64,000 nt of DNA from Mesorhizobium sp. (lineage in GTDB: Bacteria > Pseudomonadota > Alphaproteobacteria > Rhizobiales > Rhizobiaceae), in assembly GCA_027492275.1 (NCBI GenBank), contig JAPUFC010000097.1:32720-96719 (forward strand). Direction: 5' to 3'. Of the stretch, positions 55,656-64,000 are shown one piece after another; position 1 is the stretch's first letter; each line of letters starts with the position of its first letter. The position numbers and the translations under genes are program-made. The notes under the pieces were generated by a model that searched no databases, had not been told where the DNA came from, and saw only the letters and a list, made by a program, of their open reading frames with translations.

Positions 55656-56528
55656 TCAGGATCGCTTGGCGGCGCGGGCCAGCAGCGCCCTGGCGCGCTT
55701 GAGGTGTGGCACGTCGTACATCTGGCCCGCGATCGCCACGACGCCGGCATCGCCGGCGGCGGCGAAGGCGTCCAGAACGGCTTGCGCGTGGGCGACCGAT
55801 TCGGCCGATGGCGTGAACACCGCGTTGATGACCGCAACCTGGTCCGGGTGGATCGCCATCTTGGCGGTGAACCCGTCGCGTTCCGCCGCCTCGCAATCCG
55901 CCCGAAAACCCGTGGAGTCGCGGAAATCGGCGAAGACGGTGTCGACGGCCGGAACCGCGGCGGCCGCCGCGGCGAGCAGGCAGACGGAGCGGGCCAGCCG
56001 GCAGGGATCGGTGAAAGCCCCGGCACCGTCGCGCGCCGCGCGCGCGCCAATGGCGGTGGACAGGTCTTCCGCGCCCCAGGTCAATCCCGAAAGCCGCGCG
56101 CTGGCGCCCCGGTAGCCGCCGCCGTTGAACACCGACGCCGCCGTCTCGAAGGCGATCGGCAGGATGGCGATCGAGCCGTCCTCGAGCCCGTTCTCGGCTT
56201 CGTGCACGCGCAGCTTGGCCGACAGGTGCTGGACATCCGCGCCGCTTTCCGCCTTGGGCAGCATGATGCCGTGCGGATTGGCCGCGACCGTGGCCGCGAG
56301 ATCGTCGTCGGCCATGCCGCTGCGCAGATCGTTGACGCGGACGTAGAGCCGGGCGGCGGCTTTCCCGCGCTGGTCGCGGATGAACGCGCCGGCGGCGGCC
56401 CGTGCCGCCGCCTTGTCGGACGGCGCGATCGAATCCTCCAGGTCGAGGATGATGATGTCGGCCCCGGAAACCAGCGCCTTGTGCAGCTTTCGTTCGGAAT
56501 TGGCGGGAACGAAAAGCAGCGATTTCAT
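55656..56528 (-). CDS. CitE-like (HpcH/HpaI superfamily) lyase or thioesterase
   Basis: A 290-residue TIM-barrel enzyme of the citrate-lyase beta-subunit-like family (malyl-CoA lyase, malyl-CoA thioesterase, CitE). Family segments are KSLLFVPANSERKLHKAL, DIIILDLEDSIAPSDK (metal-binding Asp/Glu), PHGIMLPKAE and the C-terminal KMAIHPDQVAVIN. The ATG at 56528 follows GAGAGG at a long spacing. It is convergent with the nitroreductase gene (7-bp gap). No other citrate-lyase subunit is nearby, so a CoA-thioester lyase or thioesterase role is more likely than citrate lyase. Confidence 0.9.
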   Translation of the reverse strand: MKSLLFVPANSERKLHKALVSGADIIILDLEDSIAPSDKAAARAAAGAFIRDQRGKAAARLYVRVNDLRSGMADDDLAATVAANPHGIMLPKAESGADVQHLSAKLRVHEAENGLEDGSIAILPIAFETAASVFNGGGYRGASARLSGLTWGAEDLSTAIGARAARDGAGAFTDPCRLARSVCLLAAAAAAVPAVDTVFADFRDSTGFRADCEAAERDGFTAKMAIHPDQVAVINAVFTPSAESVAHAQAVLDAFAAAGDAGVVAIAGQMYDVPHLKRARALLARAAKRS

Positions 56529-56714
56529 GCGCGCGAGCCTCTCTCGACCGGGATGCGCCTTGATAGGGAGCGGCCACCCTGCGGGCAAGCGGGTTAATCG
56601 ACATGGTTAACGCTTCGTAGAGCATTGCCTTGCTAGGGTGCGGACAGTGGCCAAGCCCGTTGCCGGAAACGGTTTTCCGGGCGCGGGCGTGAAACGAAAC
56701 TCTGCGGGGGTAGA

Positions 56715-57836
56715 ATGGTCGTTTCCCATTTCCTGAAATGGATCGAGACCGCGCGGGTCTGCGAGCGCGCGGCGGCCGCCAGCGCGCTGGGACGAGCCTA
56801 CATCAACCGGGACCTGCCCTTCGAGGACCGCTGTGCGGCGGAAGCCGCCCTCACCATGCTGCTCGACGATCCCTCCGCCAAGGTGCGGGGCGCTCTGGCG
56901 GAAACGCTGGCGCACAGCCCGCATGCGCCGTTGCAGGTCGTCTCCGTGCTGGCCGACGACCAGCCGGAGGTTGCCGCCTATGTCATCGCGCGCTCGCCGC
57001 TGCTGACCGACAACGACCTGATCGACCGCGTCGCGGCGGCCGGATGCGCGGTGCAGCGGCTCATCGCCGCGCGTCCCGTCGTGTCCATGGCGCTGGCGGC
57101 CGCCATCTGCGAGGTGGCGGAGGCCGAGGCCTGCGCCGTCCTCGTCGAGAACGGCGGCGCCTCGATCGCCGCGCTGAGCTTGCGCCGCCTGTGCGAGCGG
57201 CACGGCCATGTCCCGCGCGTGCGCGCGGGCCTGCTGGCCGATCCGCGCCTGCCGGCGGACTGCCGCCATTTGCTGCTGGTGAAGCTCGGCGAAGCATTGC
57301 GCGCATCGCCGCTGGTGACGAGGCTGATCGCGCCCGCCCGCGCCGAGAGGCTGGTGAACGACGCCTGCGCGCGCAGCCTTGTCGGCCTGATCGAGCGCAC
57401 CCCCGCCGCCGAGCATGCGGCGCTGATCTCGCATCTGCGCCTCGGCGGCCACCTGACCGTCGGCCTTCTGGTGCGCGCCGTGGCGCATGGCGCGATCGAC
57501 TTCTTTGGCGCCGCGCTGGTCGCGCTCGGCGCGTCCGCGCCGGAGCGGGTCAGCGCGCTGCTGGCCGGCGGCGGCGAGATCGCCCTGGCCGCCGCCTTTC
57601 GGCGCGCCGGCCTGGCCGATGCGCTTCACCCGGTCCTGACGCGGGCGCTTCGCATCTGGCGCGACGTGGCGACGGGCAGGCGGCTGGCCGGAGCCCAGGA
57701 AGTCTCGTGGCTGATGCTGGAGACGCTCGGCGGCGACAAGGCCGAAGGCGAGATCGCGGCGCTCCTGAAGGCCATTCATCTCGAGGCGCTGCGCGACAAT
57801 GCGCGCGGTCACGCGCTGGCTATCGCGGCGGCCTGA
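56715..57836 (+). CDS. DUF2336 family protein
   Basis: A 373-residue, almost entirely helical Ala/Leu-rich protein of the alphaproteobacterial DUF2336 family, with HEAT-like repeats (for example PFEDRCAAEAALTMLLDDPSAKVRGALAETLAHSP and LQVVSVLADDQPEVAAYVIARSPLL). No enzyme motif is seen. It probably serves as a protein-binding scaffold. The ATG follows GGGGGTAGA. A GTTAACCAT word that resembles a CtrA half-site lies about 105 bp upstream (56603-56611, minus strand), too weak to call. It is convergent with parE (6-bp gap). Confidence 0.85.
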   Translation: MVVSHFLKWIETARVCERAAAASALGRAYINRDLPFEDRCAAEAALTMLLDDPSAKVRGALAETLAHSPHAPLQVVSVLADDQPEVAAYVIARSPLLTDNDLIDRVAAAGCAVQRLIAARPVVSMALAAAICEVAEAEACAVLVENGGASIAALSLRRLCERHGHVPRVRAGLLADPRLPADCRHLLLVKLGEALRASPLVTRLIAPARAERLVNDACARSLVGLIERTPAAEHAALISHLRLGGHLTVGLLVRAVAHGAIDFFGAALVALGASAPERVSALLAGGGEIALAAAFRRAGLADALHPVLTRALRIWRDVATGRRLAGAQEVSWLMLETLGGDKAEGEIAALLKAIHLEALRDNARGHALAIAAA

Positions 57837-57842
57837 CAGCGC

Positions 57843-59903
57843 TCAGATATCCAGCTCTTCCGCCTCGGCGAATTCGGCCCTCTCCTGGATGAAGCGGAAG
57901 CGCGCTTCCGGCTTGGTGCCCATCAGCGCGTCGACCGTCGACTTGGTGGCCTCTTCCTCGTCCAGCACCTCGACCCTGAGCAGCGTGCGCTTCCTCGGGT
58001 CCATGGTGGTCTCCTTGAGCTGCGAGGCCATCATCTCGCCAAGACCCTTGAAGCGGCCGATCTCGATTTTTCCCCGCCCGGTGAATTCGGTCTTCAGGAG
58101 CTCGTCCTTGTGCGCGTCGTCGCGCGCATACATCACCTTGCCGCCCTGGCTGATGCGGAACAGCGGCGGCACGGCCATGTAGAGATGCCCGCCGCGCACG
58201 AGCTGCGGCATCTCCTGGTAGAAGAAGGTGATGAGCAGCGAGGCGATGTGCGCGCCGTCAACGTCCGCATCGGTCATGATGACGACGCGGTCGTAGCGAA
58301 GGTCCTCCTCCCGGTAGCGCGTGCGCGTGCCGCAGCCCAGCGCCTGGATGAGGTCGGAGATCTGCTGGTTGGCCGCGAGCTTGTCGTTGCCGGCGCTGGC
58401 GACGTTGAGGATTTTTCCGCGCAGCGGCAGCACGGCCTGCGATTGCCGGTCGCGCGCCTGCTTGGCCGAGCCGCCGGCCGAATCGCCTTCCACGATGAAC
58501 AGTTCCGCGCCGGCCGCGGCGTTCTGCGTGCAGTCGGCCAGCTTGCCGGGCAGGCGCAGCTTGCGCACGGCCGTCTTGCGCGACACCTCGCGCTCCTGGC
58601 GGCGGCGCACCCGCTCGTCGGCGCGCGCGATCACCCAGTCGAGCAGCTTCGAGGCTTCCTGCGGATTGTCGGCCAGCCAGTGATCGAACGGATCGCGCAC
58701 CGCGCTCTCCACGATGCGGATGGCCTCCACCGTCGCCAGCCTGTCCTTGGTCTGGCCGACGAATTCCGGCTCGCGCACGAAGACCGACAGCATGCCGGCG
58801 GCCGAGATCATCACGTCGTCGCTGGTGACGATCGAGGCGCGCTTGTTGCCGGTGAGGTCGGCATAGGCCTTCAGCCCGCGCGTCAGCACATTGCGCAGGC
58901 CGGCCTCGTGCGTGCCGCCTTCGCCGGTCGGGATCGTGTTGCAGTAGGAGTTCAGGAAACCGTCGCCGCCATACCAGGTGACGGCCCATTCGACCGAGCC
59001 GTGACCGCCCTGGCGCTCGCTTTTTCCCGCGAAGATCGAGCGCGTGACCTGCATCTCGTCGCCGAGCGAGGCGGCGAGATAGTCCTTCAGCCCGCCGGGG
59101 AAGTGGAAGGTCGCCTTCTCGGGCGTCTTGTCCTTGTCGGTCAGCAGCGACGGCGCGCAGCTCCAGCGGATCTCGACGCCGCCGAACAGATAGGCCTTTG
59201 AGCGCGCCATACGGTAGAGCCGGCCGGGATCGAACTGGATGCCCTTGAAGATCTCCGGGTCGGGGTGGAACTTGGTGCGCGTGCCGCGCCGGTTGTGCAC
59301 CTCGCCAAGGCTTTCCAGCGGCCCCTGCGGGATGCCGCGCGAAAAGCGCTGGCGGAAAAGCTGCTTGCCGCGCGCCACCTCGACCTCCAGATGGTCCGAC
59401 AGCGCGTTGACGACGGAGACGCCGACGCCGTGCAGGCCGCCGGAGGTCTCGTAGACCTTGGAGTCGAATTTTCCGCCCGAATGCAGCGTCGTCAGGATGA
59501 CTTCCAGCGCCGACTTGCCGGGGAATTTCGGGTGCGGGTCGATCGGAATGCCGCGCCCGTTGTCGGTGACGGTCAAAAAACCCTCGGCCGACAGTTCGAC
59601 GTCGATGAAGGTGGCGTGGCCGGCGACGGCCTCGTCCATGGAATTGTCGATGACCTCGGCGAACAGATGGTGCAGCGCCTTCTCATCGGTGCCGCCGATA
59701 TACATGCCGGGCCGGCGTCGCACCGGCTCCAGCCCCTCCAGCACCTCGATATGGCTGGCGTCGTAGCCCTCGCTGCCGTCCTTGGCGGCCTGCGCGCGCT
59801 TCGTCGCCGCCTGCAGGATCGGGTCGAGCGGGCGCGCCGCCGGCTTGGGAGCGGGCGCAGGCGCTGCCTTGGCTGCGCCGAAAAGATCGTTGCTGTCATC
59901 CAT
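57843..59903 (-). CDS. parE: DNA topoisomerase IV subunit B
   Basis: A 686-residue type IIA topoisomerase ATPase subunit that, with ParC, decatenates daughter chromosomes. It has the GHKL ATP-binding motifs VIDNSMDEAVAGHA, VTDNGRGIPID and TSGGLHGVGVSVVNALS, and the TOPRIM motifs EGDSAGGSA and DADVDGAHI. The 686-residue size and the lack of the extra GyrB domain, with the PLRGKILNV segment, favour ParE over GyrB. No clear ribosome-binding site precedes the ATG at 59903. Confidence 0.95.
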   Translation of the reverse strand: MDDSNDLFGAAKAAPAPAPKPAARPLDPILQAATKRAQAAKDGSEGYDASHIEVLEGLEPVRRRPGMYIGGTDEKALHHLFAEVIDNSMDEAVAGHATFIDVELSAEGFLTVTDNGRGIPIDPHPKFPGKSALEVILTTLHSGGKFDSKVYETSGGLHGVGVSVVNALSDHLEVEVARGKQLFRQRFSRGIPQGPLESLGEVHNRRGTRTKFHPDPEIFKGIQFDPGRLYRMARSKAYLFGGVEIRWSCAPSLLTDKDKTPEKATFHFPGGLKDYLAASLGDEMQVTRSIFAGKSERQGGHGSVEWAVTWYGGDGFLNSYCNTIPTGEGGTHEAGLRNVLTRGLKAYADLTGNKRASIVTSDDVMISAAGMLSVFVREPEFVGQTKDRLATVEAIRIVESAVRDPFDHWLADNPQEASKLLDWVIARADERVRRRQEREVSRKTAVRKLRLPGKLADCTQNAAAGAELFIVEGDSAGGSAKQARDRQSQAVLPLRGKILNVASAGNDKLAANQQISDLIQALGCGTRTRYREEDLRYDRVVIMTDADVDGAHIASLLITFFYQEMPQLVRGGHLYMAVPPLFRISQGGKVMYARDDAHKDELLKTEFTGRGKIEIGRFKGLGEMMASQLKETTMDPRKRTLLRVEVLDEEEATKSTVDALMGTKPEARFRFIQERAEFAEAEELDI

Positions 59904-59991
59904 CGGTGATGCGGTCCGAGATGCGAATCAGAGGATCAGTGTGCCACGGCGAAACCCAACCGCGACAGAGGTTCCGGCTTCGTTCAGGGGG

Positions 59992-60444
59992 TTATCCAGA
60001 TCGGCCTGCGATGGCAAGCGGGTCCGCGACATCGATGCCGAAAGCCGACATGTGCCGCAGGTTGCGGGAAAGCAGGCGGAAACCGTGGCAATGCGCCGTC
60101 GCCGCGATCAACGCATCCTCGCTGCTGGGCGTGACGCCCGCCGCCATGGCGACATGCAGAAATTCGCCCGCCTTGTGCGCGATCTCGGCCGAGACCGGAA
60201 GCAGGCGCGTCCCATGCATCGTTTCGGTGACGGCCAGCCATCTGCGCAGGTCGTCGGCCTTGCGGCTCGCGCCGCGCGCGGCGAGCTTTTCGACGCCGAA
60301 GCGAACCTCCATCAGCGTGACGACGCTCAGGTGCAGGAGATGCACGTTGTGCCGGACCCATTCCCTCCAGCCCCGCACCTCCTGCTCGTCGAGGCGGGAG
60401 GCCGGGCTTGTCAGGGACAGAATGTCCGTGTCGAGCAGGACCAT
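59992..60444 (-). CDS. VapC-type PIN-domain toxin
   Basis: A 150-residue PIN-domain ribonuclease. The acidic residues of the active site are present: Asp5 (LLDTDILS), Glu46 (TLMEVRFG) and Asp110 (SSEDALIAATA), with Asn128 in SRNLRHM near the fourth position. Its ATG overlaps the antitoxin stop codon by 1 bp. It should cut tRNA or other RNA and arrest growth when not bound by the antitoxin. It lies between parE and gcvP. Confidence 0.92.
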   Translation of the reverse strand: MVLLDTDILSLTSPASRLDEQEVRGWREWVRHNVHLLHLSVVTLMEVRFGVEKLAARGASRKADDLRRWLAVTETMHGTRLLPVSAEIAHKAGEFLHVAMAAGVTPSSEDALIAATAHCHGFRLLSRNLRHMSAFGIDVADPLAIAGRSG

Positions 60445-60683
60445 CAGCGCGACAGCACGCGTGCGGGCCGTCTTTCCGGCAGATCGTCCACCTCCAAGGG
60501 GGCGCCGAGTACGACGTCGGCGAAGGACGGATAGTCAGCCTCCAGCCGTCGCCAAAGAGCCTCCGACACCATGACCACCGATTGACGGTCGCGGCGCTCG
60601 ATGCGCTGCGGCCCGTCAGTCAAGGCCGAGTCGAAAACCGCAGCTATGTTGGTGCGTGCTTCGCTGATCGACCAGGATTTCAC
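60444..60683 (-). CDS. Phd/YefM-type antitoxin
   Basis: A 79-residue antitoxin of the Phd/YefM fold: the N-terminal WSISEARTNIAAVFDSAL and the RIERRDRQSVVMVSEALWRRL segment are the DNA-binding and dimer region, and the C-terminal tail (DDLPERRPARVLSR) would wrap around the toxin. It precedes the vapC-type toxin gene with 1-bp overlap (TGATG). A palindrome 12 bp upstream of its start is the likely autoregulatory operator. Confidence 0.9.
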   Translation of the reverse strand: MKSWSISEARTNIAAVFDSALTDGPQRIERRDRQSVVMVSEALWRRLEADYPSFADVVLGAPLEVDDLPERRPARVLSR

Positions 60684-60694
60684 TGACGTCGCCT

Positions 60695-60720
60695 TTGTAC
60701 GTTTCGTACAATATGTACAT
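60695..60720. promoter_or_regulatory. Operator of the phd/vapC-type operon
   Basis: TTGTACG-TTT-CGTACAA (60695-60711) is a perfect 7-3-7 palindrome, followed by the 8-bp palindrome ATGTACAT (60713-60720). Both contain the GTAC core, so they look like two operator sites for the antitoxin or toxin-antitoxin complex. They lie 12-37 bp upstream of the antitoxin start, within the probable promoter. Confidence 0.75.
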
Positions 60721-60744
60721 CTCGGCGACGCCCGTCAATGACCC

Positions 60745-63555
<2,811 letters not shown>

Positions 63556-63574
63556 GGGAATTTCCCCGAAAAAA

Positions 63575-63943
63575 TCAGCCGATATGGGCCTTGTAGCCCG
63601 CCTCGTCGAGCAGGCCGGAAAGCTGGCTTTCGTCGGCGAGCTTCATCTTCCACAGCCAGCCGTCGCCCTGCGCGGCGGAGTTGACCAGCGCCGGATCGCC
63701 GGACAGCGCGCCGTTAGCCTCGACGATCTCGCCGTCCACCGGCGCGTAGACGTCCGACGCCGCCTTGACCGACTCGACCACCACGGCGGTGTCGCCCTTC
63801 TTCATGGCCTTGCCGATCTCCGGCAGCTCCACGAAGACGAGGTCGCCGAGCTGTTCCTGCGCGTAGTCGGTGATGCCGACCGTGGCGACGCCGTCCTCGA
63901 CGCGGATCCATTCATGGTCTTCGGTGAAGTAGGTTTTGGACAT
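63575..63943 (-). CDS. gcvH: Glycine cleavage system H protein
   Basis: A 122-residue lipoyl carrier protein that shuttles the aminomethyl intermediate between GcvP, GcvT and lipoamide dehydrogenase. The lipoyl-lysine is Lys60 in [14 protein letters not shown], and the opening [37 protein letters not shown] is diagnostic. It begins 5 bp after the gcvT stop codon, which lies within its ribosome-binding region (AGGATAGG). Confidence 0.98.
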   Translation of the reverse strand: MSKTYFTEDHEWIRVEDGVATVGITDYAQEQLGDLVFVELPEIGKAMKKGDTAVVVESVKAASDVYAPVDGEIVEANGALSGDPALVNSAAQGDGWLWKMKLADESQLSGLLDEAGYKAHIG

Positions 63944-63948
63944 GCTGC

Positions 63949-64000
63949 CTATCCTTTGCGGTAGCGATGCGGCGTGAAGGGAAGGGTGGCGATCTCGACG
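63949..64000 (-). CDS. gcvT: Glycine cleavage system T protein, last 16 codons (partial)
   Basis: On the minus strand the window edge reads in frame [16 protein letters not shown] and a TAG stop at 63949-63951. A Pro-Phe-x-Pro-His-Arg-Tyr ending is typical of the C-terminus of the aminomethyltransferase GcvT. The position directly before gcvH and gcvP confirms it. The rest of the gene lies beyond the window. Confidence 0.85.
   Translation of the reverse strand, partial: VEIATLPFTPHRYRKG

Noticed and set aside
53975-56050. Reading the beta-sandwich protein as a 691-residue product
   Set aside because: The upstream half lies antisense to the nitroreductase gene and within the CitE-like gene. 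The ATG at 54943 begins a proper signal peptide after a ribosome-binding site.
56603-56611. CtrA-type half-site upstream of the DUF2336 gene
   Set aside because: Only one GTTAACCAT word with a poorly spaced second TTAA was found; the standard spacing of seven bases is not met.

Overview
The window is a GC-rich bacterial chromosome segment whose gene content and order point to an alphaproteobacterium of the order Hyphomicrobiales (Rhizobiales), most likely Phyllobacteriaceae/Mesorhizobium-like. Evidence includes an RNase E with a long acidic insertion in its S1 domain and a C-terminal GWW-type peptide, NDUFA12 next to DUF2155, a DUF3126 gene after cysE, a bacterial transglutaminase-like cysteine peptidase, a PAS_5/PilZ pair and DUF2336. 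No species can be named from the sequence alone. No insertion sequence, prophage or CRISPR array was seen.

Region 1 (about 0.1-12 kb) is an accessory catabolic island: an FMN 2-hydroxyacid dehydrogenase, an IclR regulator, a divergent enolase-superfamily dehydratase, then two divergent operons (BKACE beta-keto acid cleavage enzyme, cupin, aldo/keto reductase versus HpcH/HpaI aldolase, Ldh2-type dehydrogenase, aldehyde dehydrogenase) and a GMC oxidoreductase. A palindrome of the form GTTTCG-N5-CGAAAC occurs twice between iclR and the dehydratase gene, with looser copies between the two divergent operons and upstream of the GMC gene. This suggests one regulon that breaks down an organic or sugar acid. 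No transporter lies in the window.

Region 2 (12.1-15.3 kb) is the most unusual locus: a tightly coupled operon of an exported rhodanese-type sulfurtransferase, a YeeE/YedE (TsuA-like) membrane channel, a 120-residue exported protein made of a six-residue Pro-Cys repeat with 12 evenly spaced cysteines, and a His-rich 205-residue protein of unknown function. The last three genes overlap by 4 bp at each junction. It looks like a sulfur- or soft-metal-handling system.

Region 3 (15.5-36.5 kb) is mixed housekeeping: a YegD-type Hsp70, an OafA-type acyltransferase, tRNA-Asn, cysE, a gamma-carbonic anhydrase, PilZ and PAS proteins, a rhomboid protease preceded by a strong orphan terminator (possible small RNA), a CBS protein, gatB, NDUFA12, aat, accC-accB-aroQ, a DsbA-like protein, an M48 protease, an aminotransferase and a glutaminase.

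Region 4 (36.5-64 kb) holds rne, amiC, mrcA, prfB (with a programmed +1 frameshift), glpX, recJ, a patatin-like protein, hisI, folE, an IscU-like scaffold, a HEPN/MNT toxin-antitoxin pair lodged before yidD, thrS, parE, a phd/vapC-type toxin-antitoxin pair with its own operator, and the glycine cleavage genes gcvP, gcvH and the last codons of gcvT at the window edge.
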